Origin: JABSQH01 sp039177505
GTDB lineage: Bacteria > Actinomycetota > Acidimicrobiia > Acidimicrobiales > Ilumatobacteraceae
Length of the DNA: 64,000 nucleotides
Direction of reading: 5' to 3'
NCBI GenBank assembly: GCA_039177505.1
Contig: JBCDFR010000001.1
Span: 1-64,000 of the forward strand
Numbering within the stretch: position 1 is the first letter of the stretch; each line of letters starts with the position of its first letter. The notes under the pieces are model-generated. The model saw only the letters and a list, made by a program, of their open reading frames with translations. It did no database searches and was not told where the DNA came from. The translations under genes and the position numbers were made by a program. This document shows positions 34,594 to 42,797 of this stretch, in pieces.

Positions 34594-35358
34594 TCAGTCG
34601 ACGGATCCGGTGTCCGCCCGCTCAATTCTGTCAGCCTCGGCGACCGCTACGCACAGCGCCTCGACAAGGCCCGCCAACGAATGATCGACCGCCACCTCCG
34701 TGACCTTGAGCCCCAATTCAGCGGCAACGCTAGCGGTGGTCGGACCGATCGCCACGACGACCGGTGGCGTTGCGACCCCGACGCTGGAAACCCAGCTGCG
34801 GACCGCTGAGCCAGAAGCCAAGAGCAGCGCATCGCCGCGCTCGACGGCATCGGGTGGAGCAGTCAGCTGCACGGTTCGGTAGGCCGTCACACGCACTACC
34901 TCGTGGCCTGCTCGACGCAACGTCGTCTCGAGGATGTCGGAGGCCTGATCGGCAAGCGCCAAGAGAAAACGTTGTGGATGCTCGCCGGCAGCGACGATCA
35001 GATCGTTCCCGAGGGCGGCGGCGAGCTGAGGGGTCGGAGTGAGCACGTCACGACCCGTCGCGTCGCGCAACAGTCGAGCCGTCGCAGTCCCGACCGCGGC
35101 GAGACGAGTCGACGGCGCTTGCGACACCGCATCAACGACGCGTTCGGCACCAGCGGGCGACGTGACGACGAGCCAGTCGACGGCATCGAGCGCTCCCAGC
35201 CGGGCGCGTAGCTCGGTCCCGCCGTCGAGCGGTGGTTCGATACCGATGAGCGGCGTGTGTACGACCGTCGCGCCCTCAGCAGCGAGCAGGAGAGCCAGCT
35301 CGCCGGGGTGTGCGCGGGTCACCAGCACACGCAACCCCCGCAGGCGGGTGCCGGCCAT
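34594..35358 (-). CDS. hemD: Uroporphyrinogen-III synthase
   Basis: A 254-residue HemD, which cyclises hydroxymethylbilane with D-ring inversion. Sequence conservation in this family is low, but RVLVTRAHPGELALLLAAEGA at the start, VDWLVVTSPAGAERVVDAV, GDALLLASGSAVRSWVSSV and VAIGPTTASVAAELGL match the two-lobed fold. It begins three bases after hemC, so it is translated in the rex-hemA-hemC-hemD order typical of actinobacteria. The next gene downstream is the propeller-protein gene, whose GTG lies 41 bases away. Confidence 0.9.
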   Translation of the reverse strand: MAGTRLRGLRVLVTRAHPGELALLLAAEGATVVHTPLIGIEPPLDGGTELRARLGALDAVDWLVVTSPAGAERVVDAVSQAPSTRLAAVGTATARLLRDATGRDVLTPTPQLAAALGNDLIVAAGEHPQRFLLALADQASDILETTLRRAGHEVVRVTAYRTVQLTAPPDAVERGDALLLASGSAVRSWVSSVGVATPPVVVAIGPTTASVAAELGLKVTEVAVDHSLAGLVEALCVAVAEADRIERADTGSVD

Positions 35359-35361
35359 CGC

Positions 35362-36252
35362 TCACACCTTCCCGTCGTCGACAGCGGCGAGCGCCGCCCG
35401 AGCGGCCCGGACGGCGATCTCGTGATCGCCGCGTCCTCCGACCAACGGCACAGTCTCGCAGTGCACATGCGACAGATCGTCGGCGGCGAGAAAGGTGTGC
35501 AGGACGTCGCCGTCGGCGTGTGCACCAATCGGCATCGAACACCCCGCCCCGAGCTGGCCGAGATACGTCCGTTCGACGGCGACCGCATGATGGGTCGGTG
35601 GATCGTCGATCGCCTCCAACGCGTCGCGGGTCACCAGATCGTCAGAGCGGCACTCGACGGCCACACAACCCTGACCGACGGCGGGAACGAATCGCTCCAG
35701 CGGCAACACGTCGGCGATGCGCTCGGTCAGCCCCACGATCTCCAACGCCGCGACCGCCATCACCAGCGCGCCGCTCGGAGGCAGCTTCGTGAGGCGGGTG
35801 TCGATGTTCCCGCGCAGCTCGACGAACGCAAGGTCGGGGCGCGCCGCAGCGAGCTGCGCACGCCGACGGACCGAACCAGTGGCCACGGTTGCGCCGGGGG
35901 CCAACTCGGCAAGAGGCGCACCGACGAGCGCGTCGTGCGGAGTGCGCCGCGCACACATCGCGCCAATCGTCAGACCCGGCTCTTGCGCCGACGGTAAGTC
36001 CTTGGCCGAGTGCACGGCGATGTCAGCGCGGCCATCGAGTACGGCTCGCTGCACCTCCTTGACGAACACACCCTGGCCGCCGATGGCATGGAGCGGCACA
36101 TCGTGTCGACGATCGCCGACCGTCTCGACAACGACGAGTTCGACCGGACGTCCCGTGGCCCCCTCGATCGACGCCGCAACCGCGTTCGACTGTGCTGTGG
36201 CCTGGCGTGAGCCCCGTGTGGCGACGCGTAGCGGTTGCCCTGTTGGGGTCAT
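35362..36252 (-). CDS. hemC: Hydroxymethylbilane synthase (porphobilinogen deaminase)
   Basis: A 296-residue HemC that polymerises four porphobilinogens. Landmarks are LRVATRGSRQATAQSNAVA, DIAVHSAKDLPS (catalytic Asp region), ATGSVRRRAQLAAARPDL and the cofactor Cys in LGAGCSMPIGAHA. It begins on the base after the hemA stop codon and is followed by hemD after three bases, so the genes are tightly coupled. Confidence 0.96.
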   Translation of the reverse strand: MTPTGQPLRVATRGSRQATAQSNAVAASIEGATGRPVELVVVETVGDRRHDVPLHAIGGQGVFVKEVQRAVLDGRADIAVHSAKDLPSAQEPGLTIGAMCARRTPHDALVGAPLAELAPGATVATGSVRRRAQLAAARPDLAFVELRGNIDTRLTKLPPSGALVMAVAALEIVGLTERIADVLPLERFVPAVGQGCVAVECRSDDLVTRDALEAIDDPPTHHAVAVERTYLGQLGAGCSMPIGAHADGDVLHTFLAADDLSHVHCETVPLVGGRGDHEIAVRAARAALAAVDDGKV

Positions 36253-37509
36253 TCAGAGGTCGAATAGATCGCGCACGGCCGCAGCATTGCGCTCGCCTTG
36301 CGGTGTTCCCGCTTGCTGCTTCAGCCGGACCGAGGGCTCATGCAAGAGCTTGGCGATAATCGCTCGCGTCACCGCGTCCACGACATCACGCTGTTCATCG
36401 TCGAGGGCAGCCAGGCGCGCATCGAACCGATCGATCTCGCTGGCACGCACGCGCTCGGCCGCGGCATGCATCGATGCGACCAACGGCGCCGCCTGTCGAG
36501 CGGTCGCCTCGAGACTGAAGCGATCGACCTCCTCGGCAAGAATTCGACGAACGTCGGCGGTCTCAGTGGCCCGTTGTGCAATACCTCGGTCGGCCCAGTC
36601 GCGCAGGTCGTCGAGGTCGAACACCTCGACGTCCGAGCGAGCAGCCACCGCGTCGTCGACGTCGCGAGGTACAGCGATGTCGACGATCAACAGCGGTTCG
36701 CGGCGAGCGTCCAACACCGACGACAGTCGGTCGATGGTGAGGATCGGTTCGCCCGACCCGGTTCCGGTCACGACGATGTCGGCCGTTGCGATCGCCGAGG
36801 GAACGTCGGCGAAGTCGATCGCCCGTGCGCCGACCCTGTCGGCGAGCGTTCTGGCACGATCGTGCGCCCGGTTGGCCACGACGATGTCGCTGGCGCCCGC
36901 TCCGTGAAGGGCGACGGCGACACCGTCGCCCATCGAACCGGCGCCGATCACCAACAGCGAGCGATCGGTCAGGTCACCTCGAAGATCGGCGATCATCTCC
37001 ACCGCGGCGTGACTCACCGACGCTGTGCCGCGCCCGATCGCGGTGTCGGTACGGACGCGCTTTCCGGCTTCGACCGCACTGCGAAACAGCAGGTTCAGTG
37101 AGGAACGGGCACCGCCCGCACGTTGCGCTGCGTCCCACGCACCGCGCACTTGGCCAAGGATCTCACTCTCGCCCAGTACCGCGGAATCGAGACCGGCGGC
37201 GACGTCATACAGATGCTCGACAGCGGCCCGATCGTGCTGGGAGTAGAGATGCGGTGCGAGGTCGTCGACATGCAGACCCGATTGCTCGCACAAGAAATCG
37301 CGCACGTCGCCATATGCGCCGTGGAACAGCTCGGCGACGACGTACACCTCGGTGCGGTTGCATGTGGACAGCACCACCGCCTCGCGGATGGTGTCACGTC
37401 GCGCCAGGTGGGTGATCGCCTTCGGCATCGCCTCGTCGGAGATGGTGATCCGTTCGAGCAGCGGCAGCGGAGCGCTGCGATGGCTGACACCGACGACGAG
37501 GACCGACAT
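36253..37509 (-). CDS. hemA: Glutamyl-tRNA reductase
   Basis: A 418-residue HemA, reducing Glu-tRNA(Glu) to glutamate 1-semialdehyde and committing the cell to the C5 route. The catalytic Cys is in VVLSTCNRTEVY, the NADPH motif is SLLVIGAGSMGDGVAVAL, and a C-terminal dimerisation helix follows. The ATG lies 12 bases after the rex stop codon. Being second in the Rex operon, heme synthesis would respond to the NADH/NAD+ ratio. Confidence 0.96.
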   Translation of the reverse strand: MSVLVVGVSHRSAPLPLLERITISDEAMPKAITHLARRDTIREAVVLSTCNRTEVYVVAELFHGAYGDVRDFLCEQSGLHVDDLAPHLYSQHDRAAVEHLYDVAAGLDSAVLGESEILGQVRGAWDAAQRAGGARSSLNLLFRSAVEAGKRVRTDTAIGRGTASVSHAAVEMIADLRGDLTDRSLLVIGAGSMGDGVAVALHGAGASDIVVANRAHDRARTLADRVGARAIDFADVPSAIATADIVVTGTGSGEPILTIDRLSSVLDARREPLLIVDIAVPRDVDDAVAARSDVEVFDLDDLRDWADRGIAQRATETADVRRILAEEVDRFSLEATARQAAPLVASMHAAAERVRASEIDRFDARLAALDDEQRDVVDAVTRAIIAKLLHEPSVRLKQQAGTPQGERNAAAVRDLFDL

Positions 37510-37521
37510 GATGGGCTCAGC

Positions 37522-38223
37522 CTACGCGCTTGCGCCTCGGCCGCGGCCACCTGGAACGGCACGGAGACCGCCCTGTTGGCTCCCCGCGCGGCGTTGTTCG
37601 TAGTAGCTCAGAATCTGGAGTTCGACGGCCAGATCGACCTTGCGGACCGAGATCCCAGAGGGCACCGCAATCACCGCGGGCGCAAAGTTCAAGATGCTGG
37701 TGACGCCGGCGGCGACGAGCGCATCGGCGGCATCTTGGGCAGCCGGTCCAGGGGTCGCGATGACACCGATCGAGATGTTCTTCGATCCCACGATCTGGGA
37801 GAGCTCGTCGACGTGTCGGACGCGTACGCCGCCGACCACCGTGCCGATCTTCGACGGCGACACATCGACTACGCCGCCGACGGGAAACCCGCGTTCGCCG
37901 AACCCGCCGTATCCGGCGAGCGCTTGACCGAGATTGCCCGCACCGATGATGACCACCGGCCAGTCGTGGGTCAGGCCGAGCTCGCGTTGAACCTGGTAGA
38001 CGAGGAACTCGACGTCGTACCCGACCCCTCGGGTGCCGTAGCTACCGAGGTAACTCAGATCCTTGCGCACCTTCGCCGCGTTCACGCCGGCGAGTTCTGC
38101 CAACTCCTCAGAGGAGATGTTGGTGACGCCGTCGTCGAACTGTTCGGTGAGGATCCGCAGGTACACCGGCAGACGCGCAACAGTCGCCTCGGGAATTCGT
38201 CGGCGCGTCCGCTGGCCAGCCAT
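37522..38223 (-). CDS. rex: Redox-sensing transcriptional repressor Rex
   Basis: A 233-residue Rex. Residues 1-80 form a winged helix (PEATVARLPVYLRILTEQF, GVNAAKVRKDLSYLGSYGTRGVGY), followed by a Rossmann domain with VVIIGAGNLGQALAGY that binds NADH or NAD+. NADH causes release from DNA. It leads hemA, hemC and hemD. A near-canonical Rex box lies 21-38 bases upstream, immediately before the -10-like TAACGT, so it should repress itself and the hem genes when NADH is low. Confidence 0.94.
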   Translation of the reverse strand: MAGQRTRRRIPEATVARLPVYLRILTEQFDDGVTNISSEELAELAGVNAAKVRKDLSYLGSYGTRGVGYDVEFLVYQVQRELGLTHDWPVVIIGAGNLGQALAGYGGFGERGFPVGGVVDVSPSKIGTVVGGVRVRHVDELSQIVGSKNISIGVIATPGPAAQDAADALVAAGVTSILNFAPAVIAVPSGISVRKVDLAVELQILSYYEQRRAGSQQGGLRAVPGGRGRGASA

Positions 38224-38243
38224 CTCCTATGACGTTAGAGCCC

Positions 38244-38261
38244 TCGTGCACGCTTTCACAA
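38244..38261 (-). promoter_or_regulatory. Candidate Rex operator (ROP) for rex-hemACD
   Basis: On the minus strand this reads TTGTGAAAGCGTGCACGA. The first half-site TTGTGAA is perfect and the second matches five of seven positions of TTCACAA, with the right 4-base spacer. It sits six bases upstream of the TAACGT -10-like box (38232-38237) of rex, where bound Rex would block polymerase. Confidence 0.7.
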
Positions 38262-38334
38262 AGCTGTGCGCGAGAAGGCTCGCAGGAGTTTCGATCGTGC
38301 CGACGAGCAGCAACGCCAGCAAGTGGACGATCGG

Positions 38335-39849
38335 TCAGGCGCCGACGCGCAGCGACTCGTCGAGGTTGCGGCGCACCAGCTTGCCGTGCGCATTGCGCGG
38401 CAATTCGTCGACGAAGATGATTTTCGACGGGCACTTGTACCGCGCCAGGCGATCGTGGCTGTAGTCGATCAGGGCGTCTTCATCGACGTCGGAGTCGGCG
38501 GTCGTCACGACATACGCCTTGACGGCTTCGCCGGTGTTGGGGTGAGGCACACCGACGACGCCGGCCTCCAACACATCGGGGTGGCTCATCACGATCTCTT
38601 CGACCTCGGCGGGGTACACGTTGAATCCCGACACGATGATCAGGTCCTTGCTGCGGTCGACGAGATAGAGATACCCGTCGTCGTCAGTGGTCGCCATGTC
38701 GCCGGTCATCAGCCAGCCGTCGTCGTTCAGCACCCCAGCGGTGGCGTCGGGATCCTGCCAGTACCCGGGGAAGACGTTGCGGCCGCGCACCCAGATCTCT
38801 CCGACATCGCCGACGAGCGCATCGCCGTCGGCGTTGATCAGGCGAACCTCGACCCCGCCGAGCGCGCGTCCGACCGACCCGAAACGCACCTCACTGCCGA
38901 CCATGGTGGTGACGATCGGACTGGCTTCGGTGAGGCCGTAGCCCTCACGGATGATCACGCCGAATCGATCGCGCATCGTTTCCGCAACGGTGACCGGCAG
39001 TCGCGCCGCGCCCGACAGGGCCACCCGCACGCTAGCGAAGGTGTCGGGATCGAGCTCGTCGAAGTGGGCGAACGCTTTCCATACCCCGGGCGCACCTGGA
39101 AGCACCGTGACCTTGCGGTCGACGATCGTCTGCACTGCGGTGGCCGGATCGAAGCGCTGGACCAAGACGATCGTGGCGCCACGCAACAGTCCCATACCGA
39201 GCACGACGTTGAGACCCATGATGTGGAATGCGGGGAGCAGCCCGAAGATCACGTCGGATTCGTCGATCTGCGCCGAGCTACCCGACGCCTGGTCGATGTT
39301 CGACAAGAGGTTGTCGTGGGTCAACATCGCCGCCTTCGGCGACCCGGCGGTGCCGCTGGTGAACAGCAGTGCCGCGAGGTGGTCGGGGTCGACATCGACG
39401 ATGTCGACAGGGTCAGCACTGAGGAGATCGTCGAAGGCCATCGGACTCCCCGGTCCTCCGTCGCTGCCGTCGGTGTTGATCTCGACGTCGATCGTCGGCA
39501 CCTCGGTTCGTTCGAGGTTGCTCCACATCGGCGAGCTGACCCCGTCGAGTACGACGGCTTTCGCTCCGACGGCGTTGATCTGGTCGCGCACTTCGGGGGC
39601 CGGGCTGGTCGGGTTGAGCGGCACCACGATCGCACCCCGACCGAGGAGTGCCAGGTACGACACGACGAATCGGCGGGAGTTGCCGAGGAGCAGTGCCACG
39701 CGGTCACCGTCGCCGATTCCCAGTTCAGCCAACCCGCCCCGGCAGGCGGCAACCTGAGCGCGGAGCTCGCCGTAGGTGGTGCTGCGACGCCGGCCGATCA
39801 GCGCAACGTTGTCACCGTCGTGAGCGTCGATGATGCTCGCCAGATTCAC
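38335..39849 (-). CDS. AMP-dependent acyl-CoA synthetase/ligase
   Basis: A 504-residue adenylate-forming ligase. The P-loop motif LLFTSGTAGSPKAAMLTHDN, YGLTEASPIVT, GEIWVRGRNVFPGYW and VDRSKDLIIVSGFNVYP are complete, and PRNAHGKLVRR holds the catalytic Lys of the mobile C-domain. It joins a carboxylic acid, probably a fatty acid, to CoA by way of acyl-AMP. The GTG at 39849 gives VNLASIIDAHDGD and is preceded by GAGGGAG four bases upstream. It is monocistronic and lies upstream of, and in the same direction as, rex. Confidence 0.9.
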   Translation of the reverse strand: MNLASIIDAHDGDNVALIGRRRSTTYGELRAQVAACRGGLAELGIGDGDRVALLLGNSRRFVVSYLALLGRGAIVVPLNPTSPAPEVRDQINAVGAKAVVLDGVSSPMWSNLERTEVPTIDVEINTDGSDGGPGSPMAFDDLLSADPVDIVDVDPDHLAALLFTSGTAGSPKAAMLTHDNLLSNIDQASGSSAQIDESDVIFGLLPAFHIMGLNVVLGMGLLRGATIVLVQRFDPATAVQTIVDRKVTVLPGAPGVWKAFAHFDELDPDTFASVRVALSGAARLPVTVAETMRDRFGVIIREGYGLTEASPIVTTMVGSEVRFGSVGRALGGVEVRLINADGDALVGDVGEIWVRGRNVFPGYWQDPDATAGVLNDDGWLMTGDMATTDDDGYLYLVDRSKDLIIVSGFNVYPAEVEEIVMSHPDVLEAGVVGVPHPNTGEAVKAYVVTTADSDVDEDALIDYSHDRLARYKCPSKIIFVDELPRNAHGKLVRRNLDESLRVGA

Positions 39850-40018
39850 AGTGCTCCCTCGATCCGTTTCGATGTGTGCGCTCGAACGCGCGTCCCCAAC
39901 ACGGCACGCCCGAGCGTAGATCGGTGCAGCATCGAGAACAACAGTCACCCGAACACCAGAGGTCCGCAGCAACCGAGATCCACAGCCGCACGGAGCGACG
40001 CGGGCCGCGCGCACCGGC

Positions 40019-40102
40019 TCAGAGCTGCAGCAACGAGATCGTGCCGGCCACCAAGATGGCGGCAAGCAGCAGCCCGAGCGTCAACGTGGTGGCGGGGCGC
40101 AT
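40019..40102 (-). CDS. Possible 27-residue membrane peptide
   Basis: A tiny frame, MRPATTLTLGLLLAAILVAG plus a short tail, that is nearly all one membrane helix. TATCGT lies ten bases upstream on the minus strand, a little further than in other leaderless genes. A longer in-frame start at 40228 would run through the hairpin repeats and is less likely. Evidence is thin; it could be chance. Confidence 0.3.
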   Translation of the reverse strand: MRPATTLTLGLLLAAILVAGTISLLQL

Positions 40103-40147
40103 ATCAGCGACCACGATACCGACCGGCGTGCGCCGTCGACCTACTCC

Positions 40148-40248
40148 GGTGAGCGAGAGGGCCCACTGGGAGCCCCTTCGCTCATCGCTGCCGACGTCGA
40201 CCACAGACCGGTGAGCGAGCGGGCCCACAGGGAGCCGTCTCGCTCACC
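40148..40248. repeat. Two tandem hairpin repeats with conserved loop
   Basis: Copies at 40148-40184 and 40210-40248 share GGTGAGCGAG, a loop GGGCCCAC-N-GGGAGCC and a closing CGCTCA. In the second copy the outer stem GGTGAGCGAG/CTCGCTCACC is a perfect 10 bp; in the first it is 7 bp (TGAGCGA/TCGCTCA). They lie just downstream of the SAM-hydrolase gene and may act as terminators, or as a structured RNA or protein-binding site. Confidence 0.7.
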
Positions 40249-40271
40249 CGAGTGCGTCGGCGGTGGCGCGG

Positions 40272-41150
40272 TCAGCGGCGGGTCGGGGTGCCGACGGGCT
40301 GTGTGAGCCCACGACCATCGTCGTCCGAGCCGGGTGTCAGCGTGACTTGATCGCCGGGAGCGAGTTCGAGCTCTTCGGCCGCCGAGCGCTGATCGAGCAC
40401 CAGCGCCAACAGCCCGGTCGAGTCGAGCACGAGTCCGACCTCACCACTGCCGAGTTCGGCAAACGCCCGCACACGACGTGCGCTGCGAGCCACGGCACCG
40501 GCGGTGGGATGCTCGACGCGCACTTCGATCCGCTCGCCGAAGGTCTGGGCGAGATCGTCGGGCGCGACGTTCAACTGGGCATTGCCGAAGCGATCAACCC
40601 ACAACACCTGGGCGATCACGCGCTCCTCGTCAGCCTGCACGAGTGGCACCACTCCGGGCATCAACAACTCGACGTCGAGGAGCGGCCCGAGGTCGGTGAG
40701 CTCGATGCCATTGCACAGATGAGCCGCAGCCGGGGCAAAGATGTCGCGTCCGGCAAAGGTCGCCCCGGGCGCGGCGAGTTGATGGTCGGGGTTGGTCAAC
40801 TCGACCGCCCGCTCGGCACCACCGGCGAGCGCCACCGCCGGAGCCAACAGGCCGTTGTCGGGTCCGATGAGCACACCATCGCCGCCTGCGACCTCGACCG
40901 CGATCGCTCGTCGTTCGGTGGCCACACCGGGGTCGACGATCGCCATGACGACGCCGACAGGGACATACGCGATCGACCGCGCCAGCGCCAACGAGCCGCC
41001 CCGAACGTCATAGGGCGCAATACCGTGAGTCAGGTCGATCACCGTCGCATGAGGGGCCAGGTCGCGCACCACGGCCCGAAGCACGCCGGCGAACTCGTCG
41101 TCGGTGCCGTAATCAGTGAGGACGCTGATCGTGTCGTACCGACGAGCCAT
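40272..41150 (-). CDS. SAM hydroxide adenosyltransferase (DUF62 family)
   Basis: A 292-residue protein of the DUF62/SAM-hydrolase family, which splits S-adenosylmethionine into adenosine and methionine using an activated water. Motifs are SVLTDYGTDDEFAGVLR, VVMAIVDPGVATERRAIAV, LIGPDNGLLAPA and FAGRDIFAPAAAHLC. It is related to fluorinases and chlorinases, but lacks evidence for halide use. The ATG at 41150 is preferred to an upstream TTG because TAGGTT stands seven bases before it. Monocistronic, followed by hairpin repeats. Confidence 0.9.
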   Translation of the reverse strand: MARRYDTISVLTDYGTDDEFAGVLRAVVRDLAPHATVIDLTHGIAPYDVRGGSLALARSIAYVPVGVVMAIVDPGVATERRAIAVEVAGGDGVLIGPDNGLLAPAVALAGGAERAVELTNPDHQLAAPGATFAGRDIFAPAAAHLCNGIELTDLGPLLDVELLMPGVVPLVQADEERVIAQVLWVDRFGNAQLNVAPDDLAQTFGERIEVRVEHPTAGAVARSARRVRAFAELGSGEVGLVLDSTGLLALVLDQRSAAEELELAPGDQVTLTPGSDDDGRGLTQPVGTPTRR

Positions 41151-41250
41151 CGGCGGCAACCTACTGGCCGTTCAGCCGCGGCAGTACGTCGATCGCGGGC
41201 CGCACGTGGTCCGAGGCGTCGGCGGCGAACCGACGGCCCAAAACGCGACA

Positions 41251-41285
41251 AGGGCCGGTGCCAACCCCCCGATGGCACCAGCCCT
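41251..41285 (-). terminator. Strong hairpin downstream of proC
   Basis: AGGGC and GGTGCCA pair with TGGCACC and GCCCT (12 pairs, one internal mismatch) around a 9-base loop ACCCCCCGA. On the minus strand a short GTTTTG follows a few bases later. It lies in the 249-base gap between the proC stop and the SAM-hydrolase promoter and is the likely proC terminator; the rest of that gap shows nothing else. Confidence 0.6.
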
Positions 41286-41399
41286 GTCGGCGCCGTCCAC
41301 CGTCTCCGGCGGACGCGTCTCCACACACGTCACCATAGGCGATCGCGCGTCGATGTGAAAAGGGGCACGTCGATATTTCTCTTGTTCACGAAGTCGCGC

Positions 41400-42209
41400 T
41401 CAGCCGAGTTCGCGGCTGCGCAGGGTCGCTACGCGCACCGCGTTCGCAAACGACGCCCGAACGTCGGCCCGATCGAGCTCGGCCAACCCGGCCTCGGTGG
41501 TCCCTCCCGGCGAGGTCACCTTGCGACGCAACTCGGCTGGATCGCCCTCCGCTGCCAAGAGCTCCGCGGAACCGACGAGCAGCTGGATCACCGAGCGCGA
41601 GGCGGTATCGGGGTCGAGACCCTCGGCGATGGCCGCCTCGATGAGCGCTTCGGCAACGAGGAACACGTATGCCGGCCCGGAGCCGATCGTCGCGGTGAAC
41701 GCGTCGAGATGGTGTTCGGAGAGTTCCTCGACGATCCCGACCGCGCCAAGAATCGATGCCGCCCAGTCGAGGTCGCCGACGGTTGCCGCTCGCCCGCCGC
41801 TGATCGCCGAGGCACCTCGCCCGACAAGCGCCGGCGTGTTGGGCATCGCGCGGATGACGGCAACCTGCTTCGCGTCGCCGATCGCCGACTCGAGCGCATC
41901 GGTCGTGACTCCCGCAGCAATCGACAGCACCCGAGTTGCGCCGGCCGCCACAGCAGCTGCCGCGGCAGCCCCGGCATCGGGCGGTTTCACCGCCACCACC
42001 GCAGATCGACATGGCGGACACGCCTCGAGCACCGCCACGCCCGGGTACGAGGCCGCGAGCGCCGTTCGCCGGCCGGGGTCGATCTCGACGACGGCCACCT
42101 CGTCGACCCGGTGGGCGCCACCGACGAGCAGACCGCCAAGCAGCGCTTCGCCCATGTTGCCGCCACCGATCAGCACCAGATCGAACGACTCGGACGACGT
42201 GCTGTTCAT
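41400..42209 (-). CDS. proC: Pyrroline-5-carboxylate reductase
   Basis: A 269-residue ProC, making proline from pyrroline-5-carboxylate with NAD(P)H. The nucleotide motif is DLVLIGGGNMGEALLGGLL, followed by IRAMPNTPALVGRGASAISG and the C-terminal signature AEALIEAAIAEGLD and KVTSPGGTTEAGL. The ATG at 42209 was chosen because TAACGT lies seven bases upstream (42217-42222), and the protein then begins just before the Rossmann strand. Monocistronic with a hairpin downstream. Confidence 0.93.
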   Translation of the reverse strand: MNSTSSESFDLVLIGGGNMGEALLGGLLVGGAHRVDEVAVVEIDPGRRTALAASYPGVAVLEACPPCRSAVVAVKPPDAGAAAAAAVAAGATRVLSIAAGVTTDALESAIGDAKQVAVIRAMPNTPALVGRGASAISGGRAATVGDLDWAASILGAVGIVEELSEHHLDAFTATIGSGPAYVFLVAEALIEAAIAEGLDPDTASRSVIQLLVGSAELLAAEGDPAELRRKVTSPGGTTEAGLAELDRADVRASFANAVRVATLRSRELG

Positions 42210-42320
42210 CGCCGGGACGTTACCGACCAGGCGGGCCACGAAGATGACCGACTCCTCCGATCGGCCCGCCCGGTCACCACAATATGGGCGGGCCAGACCG
42301 GGCGGCGGAAACCCGAGGGG

Positions 42321-42782
42321 TTACGACGAGAAACGGCTGGCGTACCCGATGCGCAGCAGGGCGAGAAAGCACTGCTCGACCTGGGCGTACAACGTGCCGA
42401 GCACACGATCGAGTTCGTCGAGTGTCACCGCCGCCGCCGGCAGCTCACCACGCAAGTAGAGCGCATCCTCGGCTCCGATCGAAAAGTGCGCTCCGACCAG
42501 CGTGTCGTTGCGCCGCAGCACATGCTCGTAGAGCACCGCGTGTTGCTCCTCGGGAGCGGGCATCACGTAGGTCTCGTACCGCAACGTCCGCTGGCCCAGC
42601 GTGAGCCAGACGGTGGTGAACTCCTTGTCGTCGCCGCGCATCCGCACGTACCACCGGATGACGTCGTCGACGGCACGATCGATCGAGACGATGTTGTCGT
42701 GCCCGGCGCGCAACATACCGAGCCACTCGTCGATCTGACGCTCGAGGACGGCGAGGTCGGGGGCGGTGTAGGCGTCGCTCAT
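42321..42782 (-). CDS. YbjN-domain protein
   Basis: A 153-residue protein of the YbjN / type III chaperone-like fold, without enzymatic motifs: IDEWLGMLRAGHDNIVS, DKEFTTVWLTLGQRTLRYETYVMPAP and DALYLRGELPAAAVTLDELDRVLGTL. In mycobacteria the homologue also lies beside mshA, and here it follows mshA after 15 bases in the same direction, so co-transcription is likely. The function is unknown; a link to mycothiol metabolism is suggested only by conserved neighbourhood. Confidence 0.82.
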   Translation of the reverse strand: MSDAYTAPDLAVLERQIDEWLGMLRAGHDNIVSIDRAVDDVIRWYVRMRGDDKEFTTVWLTLGQRTLRYETYVMPAPEEQHAVLYEHVLRRNDTLVGAHFSIGAEDALYLRGELPAAAVTLDELDRVLGTLYAQVEQCFLALLRIGYASRFSS

Positions 42783-42797
42783 CGGCTACTTCGCCGT

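Noticed and set aside
38270..38283. Hairpin GCGAG-AAGG-CTCGC downstream of the acyl-CoA ligase
   Set aside because: A five-base stem 51 bases after the stop, without a U-run, is too weak to call a terminator.
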